A DNA stretch of 51,074 nt from Streptococcus porci DSM 23759 (GCF_000423765.1 NZ_AUIP01000011.1:1-51074); one strand, 5' to 3'; positions 38,384 to 46,909 are shown, counted from the first letter of the stretch. Program-made: numbers and translations. The notes: a model not told the origin generated them from the sequence alone.

Positions 38384-39757
38384 ATGAACAAAAAAGTAAG
38401 CGCTTTTATCGCTATGGCTCTTGCAGCAGGGACCTTGGTTGCTTGCTCTTCTAAATCAGGCGGTTCTTCAGCAAGTTCTGGCGAGGAAGGAAAAGTTATT
38501 AACATCTACTCTTGGAATGATGAATTCCGTCAGCGTGTCGAGGCGGTTTATCCGGAAGTGGAAGAAACCTCAAAAGATGGTACAGTAACAACTTTGAAAG
38601 ACGGCACTGAAATCCACTGGATTGTCAATCCAAACCAAGATGGTGTCTATCAACAAAAACTCGACGAAGCCCTGCTTAACCAAGAGTCAGCAGACGCAGA
38701 TAGTAAGGTTGATATTTTCTTGTCAGAGACCGACTATGTCAATAAATATTCTTCAAAAGAAGCTGGCGCAGCTATTCCTTTGAAAGAGCTGGGTATTGAT
38801 CCAGACAAGGATTTGGCTGACCAGTATAGCTTTACAAAAGTTACGGCTTCTGACGAAGATGGGGTTCAACGTGGTTCGACATGGCAAACAACTCCAGGTG
38901 TTATCGTTTATCGTCGCGACATTGCCAAGGCAGTGTTTGGAACAGATGATCCAGCTGAAGTTGGTAAAAAGGTCGGCGATTGGGCAAGTGCAAAAGAAAC
39001 TGCAAAAGTCCTAAAAGACAAAGGGTACACAATCTTCGCCTCTCCAGCAGACACCTTCCGCCTCTATGGTAATAGCATTAAAAAACCGTGGGTAAAAGCA
39101 GGTGAAACAACACTTAACGTTGGACCAGAGATTATGCAATGGGTAAAAGATTCCAAAGAATGGCTAGACGCAGGCTACTTTACGAAGACTGTCAAAGGTC
39201 AATGGACAGACGAGTGGAATAAGGAAATGGGGTCACAATCTAAGACCTTCGCTTTCCTCTTCCCTGCTTGGGGTATTGATTTTGTCTTGAAACCAAACTG
39301 GGATGGTGCTGAAGGCTCATGGGCAGTAACAACTCCTCCACAAGAATACAACTGGGGCGGTTCTTACATCCACGGAGCTGTTGGTACAGACAATCCAAAA
39401 CACGTCAAGGACATCATCATGGCCTTAACTGGTGAAAAAGAAAACCTCTTGAAGATTTCAAAAGACTATCTTGACTTCACCAATACTCAATCAGGCATGA
39501 AAGAAGCTGCTAAAGATGATAACTTCAAATCAGACTTCCTTGGTGGCCAAAATTCCTTTGAATATTTTGCACCAGTTGCTGAGAACATCAAGATTGCACC
39601 ACTATCAGCCTATGACCAAGGTAGTGTTGAATTGATTCAAAACAACTTCAATGATTACCTACAAGATAAAGTAAGTTTTGAAAAAGCAAAAGAAAACTTT
39701 GAAATTGCCATTAAAGAACGCTACCCAGAAATCACGGAAGTGAAATGGCCAGACTAA
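38384..39757 (+). CDS. ABC transporter substrate-binding lipoprotein (beta-gluco-oligosaccharide predicted)
   Basis: At 457 residues, with a signal MNKKVSAFIAMALAAGTLVAC and lipidated Cys21, followed by a Ser/Gly-rich linker. The mature part begins VINIYSWNDEFRQRV, as in family 1 carbohydrate binding proteins of the cellobiose/cellotriose group. It heads an operon of two permeases and two GH16 genes. Substrate is inferred from the surrounding beta-glucan enzymes. No ATPase is adjacent. Confidence 0.87.
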   Translation: MNKKVSAFIAMALAAGTLVACSSKSGGSSASSGEEGKVINIYSWNDEFRQRVEAVYPEVEETSKDGTVTTLKDGTEIHWIVNPNQDGVYQQKLDEALLNQESADADSKVDIFLSETDYVNKYSSKEAGAAIPLKELGIDPDKDLADQYSFTKVTASDEDGVQRGSTWQTTPGVIVYRRDIAKAVFGTDDPAEVGKKVGDWASAKETAKVLKDKGYTIFASPADTFRLYGNSIKKPWVKAGETTLNVGPEIMQWVKDSKEWLDAGYFTKTVKGQWTDEWNKEMGSQSKTFAFLFPAWGIDFVLKPNWDGAEGSWAVTTPPQEYNWGGSYIHGAVGTDNPKHVKDIIMALTGEKENLLKISKDYLDFTNTQSGMKEAAKDDNFKSDFLGGQNSFEYFAPVAENIKIAPLSAYDQGSVELIQNNFNDYLQDKVSFEKAKENFEIAIKERYPEITEVKWPD

Positions 39758-39808
39758 AAGAAAATGCGGTGTGTGATAGCACCGCAGATCTATTGAAGGA
39801 GTAATAGA

Positions 39809-40750
39809 ATGAAACAAAAACGTAAACGTATTAATTACGGGAAATGGGGATATCTTTTCATCTTACCTTTCTTTGCAACTTTCTTTATCTTTTCCTTTAT
39901 CCCTCTGGTTGAAACCATTCGCTATAGTTTTTATGAATACTATCGATCTGGGATTAGAGAAATCGGGCCAAATTTCATTGGTTTAGCCAATTATAAGGCA
40001 CTATTAGATTCAGACCTTTTAAAATATGCTGGAAATACGATGATTATGTGGTTGATGGGATTTATTCCTCAGATTGGGATTGCGCTTTTACTGGCTAACT
40101 GGTTTGTGGATGCTCGATTGAAGCTACGGGGACAAGGAATCTACAAGGTCATTATTTATCTGCCAAACCTGATTATGGCGTCAGCTTTTGCCATGCTCTT
40201 CTTTACCCTTTTCTCAACAAATGGGCCAATCAACTCAATCATGACATCTTTGGGTTGGTTCAAGGAGCCAGTTGACTTTATGGGGACAGCGCTTGGGACA
40301 CGCTCGCTGGTTGCAGTTATGAACTTCCTCATGTGGTTTGGAAACAGTACCATCATGCTAATGGCGGCCATCATGGGAATTAGTCCGGATATTTTTGAAG
40401 CAGCAGAGATAGATGGATGCAACAGTCGCCAACGTTTCTTCTATATTACCCTTCCAATGATTCGTCCAATCCTTGCTTATACCCTAATCACCTCAATCAT
40501 TGGTGGCTTGCAGATGTTTGACGTCCCACAAATCTTGACCAATGGTCAAGGAGCACCAGACCGAACATCGACAACCCTTATCATGTTTTTAAACAATCAC
40601 CTAAAGAGCAAGAACTACGGTATGGCAGGAGCATTATCAGTCTATCTCTTTATCGTCAGCGCTATTCTATGTTGGTTTGTCTATAAGATGACCAACAACG
40701 AAATCAAAGCGGGACGAGAAAAAATAAAACACAAGGCTAAAAAGGCATAG
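39809..40750 (+). CDS. ABC sugar transporter permease
   Basis: A 313-residue permease with six membrane helices. The EAA loop is EAAEIDGCNSRQRFFYITLPMIRP. The C-terminus is basic (GREKIKHKAKKA). GAAGGAG precedes the ATG. It ends 11 bases before the partner permease. Confidence 0.88.
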   Translation: MKQKRKRINYGKWGYLFILPFFATFFIFSFIPLVETIRYSFYEYYRSGIREIGPNFIGLANYKALLDSDLLKYAGNTMIMWLMGFIPQIGIALLLANWFVDARLKLRGQGIYKVIIYLPNLIMASAFAMLFFTLFSTNGPINSIMTSLGWFKEPVDFMGTALGTRSLVAVMNFLMWFGNSTIMLMAAIMGISPDIFEAAEIDGCNSRQRFFYITLPMIRPILAYTLITSIIGGLQMFDVPQILTNGQGAPDRTSTTLIMFLNNHLKSKNYGMAGALSVYLFIVSAILCWFVYKMTNNEIKAGREKIKHKAKKA

Positions 40751-40761
40751 GAGGTCAGCAC

Positions 40762-41607
40762 ATGTCAACAAATGCACAAAACCGCATCAGGCGTCTTGTG
40801 GCACATTTTGTACTCATAACTCTGTCATTTATGTGCCTTTTCTTCTTTTATATTTTGATTATCAATGCTACCCATTCTCATGCAGAATTGCAGAGGGGTT
40901 TCTCAGCTTTACCAGGTAGCCATCTTTTTGACAATCTGAAAAAGGTTGCCAACGATGGAACCTTTCCAATGTTTCGAGGCATTTTTAACAGTCTCTTAGT
41001 TTCTGGGGCGACAGCAGCTATCTGTACCTATTTTTCAGCCCTAACAGCTTATGGTTTATACGTTTACGATTTTAAACTCAAAAAAATTGCCTTTACCTTT
41101 ATTATGGCAATCCTCGTCATGCCTACTCAAGTTACTTCTATGGGGTTCTTGAGACTGATTACACAAATGGGCATGTACGATACCCTTCTGCCAATGATTA
41201 TCCCATCCATCGCCTCCCCAGCAGTTTTCTACTTCATGTATAGTTATATGCAGTCCTCCCTACCCCTTTCTATGGTGGATGCTGCTCGAATTGATGGGTC
41301 GGGTGAATTTAGAACTTTCAACACCATCGTCTTGCCACTTATGAAGCCAGCCATTGCCGTACAAGCTATCTTTACTTTTGTCGGTTCTTGGAATAACTAC
41401 TTCATTCCAGCCTTGGTTATTCAATCTAAGAGCAAGATGACCGTGCCAATCTTGGTTGCCACTTTGCGTGGTGCTGACTACATGAACTTTGATATGGGGA
41501 AAATCTACACCATGATCTTGGTAGCAATCGTCCCAATTATCATTGTTTATCTCCTTCTTTCAAAATACATCATTGCAGGTGTTACCCTCGGTGGTGTTAA
41601 AGAATAA
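40762..41607 (+). CDS. ABC sugar transporter permease
   Basis: A 281-residue second permease. EAA-type loop: MVDAARIDGSGEFRTFNTIVLPLMKP. The C-terminus SKYIIAGVTLGGVKE is the standard subfamily ending. It forms the channel with the upstream permease, and the next gene follows after 35 bases. Confidence 0.88.
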   Translation: MSTNAQNRIRRLVAHFVLITLSFMCLFFFYILIINATHSHAELQRGFSALPGSHLFDNLKKVANDGTFPMFRGIFNSLLVSGATAAICTYFSALTAYGLYVYDFKLKKIAFTFIMAILVMPTQVTSMGFLRLITQMGMYDTLLPMIIPSIASPAVFYFMYSYMQSSLPLSMVDAARIDGSGEFRTFNTIVLPLMKPAIAVQAIFTFVGSWNNYFIPALVIQSKSKMTVPILVATLRGADYMNFDMGKIYTMILVAIVPIIIVYLLLSKYIIAGVTLGGVKE

Positions 41608-41642
41608 TCTTGTTATCAAAAAATTTTTTAAGCGAGGTTTTT

Positions 41643-42959
41643 ATGTCAAAGAAAACAGTGTTAAAATGGCTTTGCGCAACAGCTACCATTTGTAGCCTGC
41701 ACGCAGGTGCCGTAGTTGTTTCAGCAGAAGATGCTACGCCTCAGCCAGTGGCGATAAGCGAGACAAGGGAAACACCGGCTGAAACTCTTCCAACAGAAAA
41801 CCAGGCAGCAACACCTGACAGCACAGAAGCTACTGAACCCGTCCAAGCTGCTCCAAGCGAAACAACAGCAGGTGACGTTGAATCAACAACCGAAGTCACA
41901 GAAGCAGTCTCAGCTGAGACGGTAGAAGAAGTAGCGCCAGCTCTCGCCACAGAGTATAGCACTAATTTTGAGTCTTTTGATGAAAGGACTATGGCCAAAG
42001 CTGACTGGTGGAATGGCAATCCTTTCGGAGCTGTTTGGAAACCGGACAAGGTCAAGATTGAAAATGGGGTGATGACTCTGACTCTGGATCAAGGGACAGA
42101 TGTGAATGCACCAGTGGAATTTATTTCTGGTGAATGGCGTACCCAAGACTTCTTCCACTATGGAACCTACGAAGTCAGCATGAAACCAATCAAGAATCCT
42201 GGAACAGTTAGCTCCTTCTTTACTTACACGGGACCAAGCGACAACAATCCTTGGGATGAAGTTGACATTGAGTTTCTAGGGAAAGATACCACCAAGATTC
42301 AATTCAACTATTTCACAAATGGTCATGGCGAGCATGAATACGTGTACGATTTAGGTTTCGATGCTTCTGAAGCTTTCCACACCTATGCCTTTGACTGGCA
42401 AAAAGACTACATTACTTGGTATGTCGATGGCAAAGCGGTGCACACAGCCACTGACAATATCCCAGTGACCCCTGGTAGAATCATGATGAATGCATGGCCA
42501 GGAACCGGTGTAGATGATTGGTTGCAAGCATTTGATGGGAAAACACCACTTGTAGCAAGTTATGATTGGATGCGCTATACAGCAACAGAACCAGTGACTC
42601 TTGAGCAACCACCAGTTGTAGATGACAAAGGCACTGGAACTTCGGTTACACCACCAGCTGTAGACGACAAGGGCACTGAAACACCGAATACGCCACCAGT
42701 TGTAGATGACAAAGGAAGTGAGACCTCAGACGTCGAATCACCTGTTGACAACGACAAGAACCCTGAAAGAAAACCAGAAGCTAATACTGACAAGTCAGAT
42801 AAAAAGTCCCCTGTAACAGACAAGACACCGACAACACAAGGCGCAGTAGCTACTCTTCCAAAAACAGGAACAAAGGAAAATGCTGGCTTGACCATCCTAG
42901 GATTCCTGTCCCTAGTAGCAGGTTTGGCACTGTTGCCGCTTCGCAAAAATCACCATTAA
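41643..42959 (+). CDS. Sortase-anchored GH16 beta-glucanase (licheninase)
   Basis: 438 residues from ATG 41643, chosen because the signal peptide MSKKTVLKWLCATATICSLHAGAVVVSAE starts there after GCGAGG. A Thr/Glu/Pro-rich linker follows, then a GH16 jelly-roll (about residues 100-315). The catalytic set is E206-x-D208-x-E210 in WDEVDIEFLG. Three PPVVDDKGxxTxx repeats and a wall-spanning segment lead to LPKTG (405-409), a hydrophobic stretch and RKNHH. It is surface-anchored and cleaves beta-1,3-1,4-glucan to oligomers for the importer. Confidence 0.9.
   Translation: MSKKTVLKWLCATATICSLHAGAVVVSAEDATPQPVAISETRETPAETLPTENQAATPDSTEATEPVQAAPSETTAGDVESTTEVTEAVSAETVEEVAPALATEYSTNFESFDERTMAKADWWNGNPFGAVWKPDKVKIENGVMTLTLDQGTDVNAPVEFISGEWRTQDFFHYGTYEVSMKPIKNPGTVSSFFTYTGPSDNNPWDEVDIEFLGKDTTKIQFNYFTNGHGEHEYVYDLGFDASEAFHTYAFDWQKDYITWYVDGKAVHTATDNIPVTPGRIMMNAWPGTGVDDWLQAFDGKTPLVASYDWMRYTATEPVTLEQPPVVDDKGTGTSVTPPAVDDKGTETPNTPPVVDDKGSETSDVESPVDNDKNPERKPEANTDKSDKKSPVTDKTPTTQGAVATLPKTGTKENAGLTILGFLSLVAGLALLPLRKNHH
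42393..42439 (+). repeat. 47-base identical tract shared by the two GH16 genes
   Basis: Identical to 43425-43471. It encodes [16 protein letters not shown]. The flanks diverge at synonymous sites. Confidence 0.75.
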
Positions 42960-42980
42960 TTACCACTAGAAAGTGAACCT

Positions 42981-43634
42981 ATGGAAGATAAAAAGCAGTT
43001 CAAGACGCATTTTGAAACCTACAATGAGAAGACCATGGAACTTAGAACGGGATCAAATGGTCACATGTTTGATTGCCGATTTGAACCAGAAAATGTCCTT
43101 TTTCAAGATGGGATTTTGTCCTTGAAAATCGATCAGGATGCCTCAGGAGCCTACACAGGAGGTGAGTGGCGGACACGTGACTTCTTTGCTTATGGCTATT
43201 ACCAGGTCTGTATGAAAGCCATCAAAAATCCAGGCCTTGTGACTTCCTTTTTTACCTACACAGGTCCAAGTGATAGCAATCCTTGGGATGAAATTGACAT
43301 TGAATTTCTAGGGAGAGACACCACAAAGGTTCAGTTCAACTATTTCACAGATGGTGTTGGTGAGCATGAGTTCCTCTACGATTTGGGTTTTGATGCTTCT
43401 GAGGACTTTCACACCTATGGTTTCGACTGGCAAAAAGACTACATTACTTGGTATGTCGATGGCAAAGCGGTCTATACCGCGATAGACAATATCCCCGAAA
43501 CACCAGGGAAAATCATGATTAATGTTTGGCCAGGCATCGGAGTTGATGATTGGTTGGGGGCTTATGATGGAAAGACGCCTCTGCATGGTCATTACAAATG
43601 GATAAGCTACAATTCCAGTCAAAAAAGTTCCTAA
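42981..43634 (+). CDS. GH16 beta-glucanase without signal peptide
   Basis: A 217-residue protein that is just the GH16 catalytic domain. It is closely similar to the upstream anchored enzyme, with catalytic Glu104, Asp106 and Glu108 ([10 protein letters not shown]). It begins [19 protein letters not shown], with no hydrophobic leader or anchor, so it should stay in the cytoplasm. It starts 21 bases after the anchored gene. It may shorten longer imported beta-gluco-oligosaccharides for the phosphorylases. Release by lysis is the other option. Confidence 0.85.
   Translation: MEDKKQFKTHFETYNEKTMELRTGSNGHMFDCRFEPENVLFQDGILSLKIDQDASGAYTGGEWRTRDFFAYGYYQVCMKAIKNPGLVTSFFTYTGPSDSNPWDEIDIEFLGRDTTKVQFNYFTDGVGEHEFLYDLGFDASEDFHTYGFDWQKDYITWYVDGKAVYTAIDNIPETPGKIMINVWPGIGVDDWLGAYDGKTPLHGHYKWISYNSSQKSS
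43425..43471 (+). repeat. 47-base identical tract shared by the two GH16 genes (second copy)
   Basis: Identical to 42393-42439. Confidence 0.75.
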
Positions 43635-43639
43635 ACCTT

Positions 43640-43672
43640 GGAAAAGTCTCCGTGTGGAGCTTTTCCTTTTTT
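43640..43672 (+). terminator. Terminator of the importer-GH16 operon
   Basis: GGAAAAG-t-CTCC pairs with GGAG-CTTTTCC around GTGT, followed by TTTTTT. Confidence 0.85.
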
Positions 43673-43691
43673 CTCAGAAATAATGAAAAAC

Positions 43692-43720
43692 TTTCTGAAA
43701 ACCAATAAATATGCTATAAT
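43692..43720 (+). promoter_or_regulatory. Promoter of AraC-family gene
   Basis: TTTCTG, 17 bases, perfect TATAAT with an upstream TG (ATGCTATAAT) making an extended -10. Confidence 0.65.
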
Positions 43721-43764
43721 AAAAGCGGTCACATGCCAAGGTCAGAAGCCAGGAGGACAGAAGA

Positions 43765-44532
43765 ATGAGTTATAGAGAAGAGTGGCGCCTTTATGAAGTA
43801 AGCGATGGTTCTGATGAACTCATTCACCGTCCGTTGACGGAAGAATTTCTCTTTTACCAAGCAGTTTCAAATGGAGACATCGAAGTTGTCAAGCGAAATT
43901 GCGAGCAGGAGCGCTTCATGGAAAATGAGGGGGTAGGAAAGCTGTCACGAAATATGGTGACCAACCTCAAATACCACTTTGTCATTACCACGGCCATGAT
44001 TACTCGTATGTGTGGTCAAAACGGCATGGAATTGGAACAAGCTTTTCGATTGAGTGACTTCTACATTCAAAAATTAGATGACCTGCACACCGTCCAAGAA
44101 ATTCAAAACCTTCACGATGAAATGGTGATGGATTTTACCGAAAAAATGCGGCGCAAAAAACAAAACGATGTGACTTCTAAGCACATCGCAGCCTGTAAAG
44201 ATTACATCTACTGTCACATCAAGGAACGCATCACAGTAGAACAACTGGCGCTTGAATATGGGGTATCGACCAGTTACCTATCGCGGCTCTTCAAGAAGGA
44301 AGTAGGGGTCTCCCTTAGCACCTACGTCCGCAATAAAAAAATCGAAGTTGCCAAAGACCTACTGAAATTCAGTCAGGATTCGATGATTGATATTGCCAAC
44401 CATCTATCCTTTTCATCACAGAGCCACTTCATTCAACAATTTAAAGAGGTGGTCGGCATGACTCCTAAAAAATATCGGGACAGCCACCACAGAGTTAAAT
44501 GGGATAAAAATGTTGATTCGGATGCCCTTTAG
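43765..44532 (+). CDS. AraC-family transcriptional regulator
   Basis: At 255 residues, the last ~100 form the double helix-turn-helix: ITVEQLALEYGVSTSYLSRLFKKEVGVSLSTYVRNKKIEVAKDLL and IANHLSFSSQSHFIQQFKEVVGMTPKKYR. The N-terminal ~150 residues are helical and have no cupin motif. It follows the beta-glucan genes with its own promoter and is the likely activator of the divergent cluster, although the binding site was not identified. Confidence 0.87.
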   Translation: MSYREEWRLYEVSDGSDELIHRPLTEEFLFYQAVSNGDIEVVKRNCEQERFMENEGVGKLSRNMVTNLKYHFVITTAMITRMCGQNGMELEQAFRLSDFYIQKLDDLHTVQEIQNLHDEMVMDFTEKMRRKKQNDVTSKHIAACKDYIYCHIKERITVEQLALEYGVSTSYLSRLFKKEVGVSLSTYVRNKKIEVAKDLLKFSQDSMIDIANHLSFSSQSHFIQQFKEVVGMTPKKYRDSHHRVKWDKNVDSDAL

Positions 44533-44691
44533 AGGTACCTGAATTCAATGAAAAACAAAAATGTTGAGATAGCCTATTAAAAGTCAGAGGCCACAAAGTG
44601 GTTGAAACGGAGATAGGATTCCTCCTAATGAGCATGAATCTAACAAAATTGGCTAAGAAATTAGTTCAAGAGAGTAGAAACAAAAAGAAAA

Positions 44692-44749
44692 ACACAGACA
44701 GTTCAGCTAGACTTCATCAGAATCAGCTCAATCTGCCTGTGTCTTTTTT
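44692..44749. terminator. Bidirectional terminator between AraC gene and mutY
   Basis: ACACAGACAG pairs with CTGCCTGTGT (one mismatch) across a 31-base loop. There is an A-run on the left flank and TTTTTT on the right, serving converging genes. Confidence 0.6.
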
Positions 44750-44804
44750 AGTTATAGGCTAGTTTTGCCCAACCTCTTTTTCTATTTGTGGTACTTTTCC
44801 GGTT

Positions 44805-45956
44805 CTATTTTTTCTTTGGTTTTAGGACTTCTGCCACCATCTTCTTCTGAGGCGCAGCCATAGGGTAGGCGTCAAAGTCGGCTGGAGATACCCAGCGTAA
44901 CTCTTTTGGACTCGTCAGCTCTGCTTTTTCCACAAAACCTTCTAAAAGTTCTATGGTCCATTTCTGGTGGCTAAAGGTGTGCTTGACGGGAGCAAAGGTC
45001 TTATCAGACCAAGTCGGGGTTAGCAGGTAGTCGTCTTCAAATAATTTTTTCTGAGAGATGGTTTCTAGAACATCAGTCTCCTTTTCAAAGAGATTTAATT
45101 GTTTAGCGATAAGGTTTGTCTCAACAATGGGGAAGGACCAAAAACCACCTAGCAGTCTTCCTTCGACATTCTTCTCCAGCAAAAATTCACCTGCCTGATT
45201 TTGAATGATAAAGGCCTGAATCTGTAAGGGGCGTGGCTTTTTCTTGGGTGCTTTGACGGGATAGAGATGGTAAGTCCCATGCAAATAGGCTGCGCTGAAA
45301 GCGCGGACGGGACTCTCATCAGGCCTAGGATTTTTAGCGGACTCAATGTCAGTTCCCAAGTCCATCAGAGCTTGATTGAAGTCTCCAGGACGAGCAGGGT
45401 CAATTAGTTTCTCCATGATGGCCTGAAAAATCTTACGATTTTTGGGGTCCCCCACGTCCTGCTTAATCTCAAAAAGTCTCGCCATGACCCTCATGACATT
45501 ACCATCCACAGCAGGTTCTGGCAAGCCAAAGGCAATGCTTGCAATAGCTCCAGCCGTATAAGGGCCAATACCTTTTAATCTTGAGATGTCCTCGTATTTG
45601 TCTGGAAAACGACCACTAAAATCCGTCATAATCTGCTGAGCAGCTACTTGCATATTGCGGACGCGAGAGTAATAGCCCAAGCCCTCCCAAGCCTTGAGCA
45701 ACTTATCCTCAGGAGCGTTAGCTAAGTTTTCCACCGTCGGAAACCAGTCCAAAAAGCGCTTGTAGTAAGGAATAACTGTCACTACCTGAGTCTGCTGAAG
45801 CATAATCTCAGAAATCCAAATCTTATAAGGGTCAGAAGTTCTACGCCAAGGTAAATCCCTTTTCTCACGATCATACCAAGCCAGCAGGGTGCGACGAAAA
45901 TCTGCAATCTTGTCAGAGTCCCACATGTCAATTCCATAATCACTCAAATTTATCAT
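44805..45956 (-). CDS. mutY: A/G-specific adenine glycosylase MutY, lacking the iron-sulfur cysteines
   Basis: 383 residues from the ATG at 45956 (MINLSDYGIDMWDSDKI, conserved in streptococci). An upstream in-frame ATG (46070) is rejected. LPWRR, the catalytic Glu in SEIMLQQTQV, helix-hairpin-helix LKGIGPYTAGAIAS and catalytic Asp in AVDGNVMRV are intact. The four-Cys cluster loop is replaced by DIESAKNPRPDESPVRAFSAAY. A C-terminal NUDIX-like domain reads 8-oxoG. It removes A opposite 8-oxoG. The -10 lies 6 bases from the ATG. Confidence 0.92.
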   Translation of the reverse strand: MINLSDYGIDMWDSDKIADFRRTLLAWYDREKRDLPWRRTSDPYKIWISEIMLQQTQVVTVIPYYKRFLDWFPTVENLANAPEDKLLKAWEGLGYYSRVRNMQVAAQQIMTDFSGRFPDKYEDISRLKGIGPYTAGAIASIAFGLPEPAVDGNVMRVMARLFEIKQDVGDPKNRKIFQAIMEKLIDPARPGDFNQALMDLGTDIESAKNPRPDESPVRAFSAAYLHGTYHLYPVKAPKKKPRPLQIQAFIIQNQAGEFLLEKNVEGRLLGGFWSFPIVETNLIAKQLNLFEKETDVLETISQKKLFEDDYLLTPTWSDKTFAPVKHTFSHQKWTIELLEGFVEKAELTSPKELRWVSPADFDAYPMAAPQKKMVAEVLKPKKK

Positions 45957-45962
45957 AAATTC

Positions 45963-45991
45963 ATTGTACCAAAGCTTTTTTCTTTTGGAAA
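45963..45991 (-). promoter_or_regulatory. mutY promoter, probably leaderless
   Basis: On the minus strand TTTCCA, 17 bases, TACAAT, then six bases and ATG. There is no Shine-Dalgarno between promoter and start. Confidence 0.5.
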
Positions 45992-46175
45992 ATGGCAGAG
46001 CTCCAAAAGAAAATGTTTTTATTTTCTTGCTGAAAAGTCTCTGCAACTTTCTTAGGTCAGAATGTGGCACATCTTAAGCTCTCTCGTTCGTCAAATCAGA
46101 ACGATGATAGAACAAATCAGCGCCAGCTTTTTTCCTCAGAAAAAATGTTCGGAAAAAGCGAAAGAAGCTAAAAAC

Positions 46176-46204
46176 TTGACAAAAGAAAGCGCTTACGTTA
46201 TACT
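46176..46204 (+). promoter_or_regulatory. Promoter of the micro-ORF cluster with cre-like site in the spacer
   Basis: A perfect -35 TTGACA (46176-46181), 17 bases, and -10 TATACT (46199-46204). GAAAGCGCTTAC (46185-46196) fills the spacer and fits a CcpA cre site. It is similar to the cre-promoter of the xylo-oligosaccharide operon, which has the same -10. No larger gene follows for 1.2 kb, so the product must be the RNA and its micro-ORFs. Confidence 0.8.
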
Positions 46205-46241
46205 TAAACCATAAAGAAGGAAGATAAGAAAGGAGGTAACT

Positions 46242-46286
46242 CTGATACTAATCTTCAATCGCAACAGATACACAAATGGAGACTAA
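46242..46286 (+). CDS. RYxNGD micro-ORF 0, non-AUG start
   Basis: Codons from CTG 46242 read (M)ILIFNRNRYTNGD, then TAA. AGGAGGT (46231-46237) lies just upstream. By alignment with micro-ORF 4 (MLRFNCSRYRNGDF) the expected start is ATA at 46245, where the sister has ATG. Either CTG or ATA initiates, or this copy lost its start. The motif and the ribosome site are retained. Confidence 0.45.
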   Translation: MILIFNRNRYTNGD

Positions 46287-46326
46287 GTCTTCAATCATCG
46301 TTTCTCATATACAGGAGGTGGCGCAT

Positions 46327-46377
46327 ATGTTAACCTTTGACATTGGTCGCTATAAGAACGGAGACATGCCTCGATAG
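46327..46377 (+). CDS. RYxNGD micro-ORF 1, 16 codons
   Basis: MLTFDIGRYKNGDMPR. ACAGGAGGT lies at an ideal distance upstream, in a 5' segment (TTCTCATATACAGGAGG) repeated ahead of micro-ORF 3. There is no signal peptide. The product is a short cationic peptide of unknown function. It has the longest tail after the motif in this set. Confidence 0.7.
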   Translation: MLTFDIGRYKNGDMPR

Positions 46378-46422
46378 ACAGTAGGCAAAAACTTTACAGC
46401 AATTTCCGTAGGAGCTTCTCCT

Positions 46423-46461
46423 ATGACATTCAATCTAACTAGATATAAAAACGGAGACTGA
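46423..46461 (+). CDS. RYxNGD micro-ORF 2, 12 codons
   Basis: MTFNLTRYKNGD, ending in TGA directly after the motif. The ribosome site TAGGAG is part of the inverted repeat TAGGAG-ctt-CTCCTA, which could hide it in a hairpin. Unknown function. Confidence 0.68.
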   Translation: MTFNLTRYKNGD

Positions 46462-46471
46462 CCATTCAAGG

Positions 46472-46762
46472 AAAATCAAATCAGACTAGAAAAACGACTA
46501 TCTGGCACATAATATATTTTCCTTTAATCACAGAGATAGGAACAGAGTCAACTCTCATAGAGTAGTCAAGATGATAGCTAGCGTTTGATAGTAAGCTTTG
46601 AATATCAATATCAGTTTCCATGTCGCATAAAATAGCCACAAGGGAGTGAGTCCAATGCAAATATAAGATGTGTTGTTATTGTAACTCAGTGTAAATGAAA
46701 AAAATAAGATAAATGTTATTGTCGCTCAGTGTGTAACACTCTATAAAATCAAATCAGACTAG
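46472..46762 (+). repeat. Exact 18-base direct repeats in micro-ORF cluster
   Basis: AAAATCAAATCAGACTAG occurs at 46472-46489 and at 46745-46762, between micro-ORFs 2 and 3. Confidence 0.8.
46663..46732 (+). repeat. Tandem imperfect ~30-base repeats
   Basis: Two units about 41 bases apart share ATAAGAT, TGTTATTGT and CTCAGTGT, differing at a few bases between these blocks. Confidence 0.6.
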
Positions 46763-46873
46763 GCAAGACGGAAGTAATAATAAGAAAGTCTTATTCCAAC
46801 TTCGCAGATGGTCTTAGCAATGAAAAGCGTTTTGATTTTGATGAGTACAGGTTCTCAATACAGGAGGGTCTTA

Positions 46874-46909
46874 GTGCATATTGCAAGATATAAAAACGGT
46901 GACAGTTAA
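46874..46909 (+). CDS. RYxNGD micro-ORF 3, 11 codons, GTG start
   Basis: (M)HIARYKNGDS after CAGGAGGG six bases upstream. The preceding TTCTCAATACAGGAGGG copies the leader of micro-ORF 1. The frame is open upstream to ATG 46841 (22 codons), but that ATG has no ribosome site. This is the shortest member, lacking the F-N pair before the motif. Confidence 0.62.
   Translation: MHIARYKNGDS

Larger units (their letters stand above)
46462..46873 (+). other. 412-base spacer between micro-ORFs 2 and 3
   Basis: No coding frame is supported. It has an exact 18-base direct repeat (AAAATCAAATCAGACTAG at 46472 and 46745) and a second repeat pair, ATAAGAT...TGTTATTGT..CTCAGTGT at 46663-46692 and 46704-46732. 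It is probably part of the same transcript. Confidence 0.5.

Noticed and set aside
46525..46560. A possible decayed R-Y-x-N-G-D copy (FNHRDRNRV)
   Set aside because: Tyr, Gly and Asp are all changed and no start or ribosome site is evident.
46663..46732. Repeats considered as a CRISPR array
   Set aside because: There are only two imperfect units with an 11-base gap and no cas genes.
46841..46909. A 22-codon version of micro-ORF 3 from ATG 46841
   Set aside because: No ribosome site precedes that ATG, whereas the GTG at 46874 has an ideally placed AGGAGGG that is repeated ahead of micro-ORF 1.
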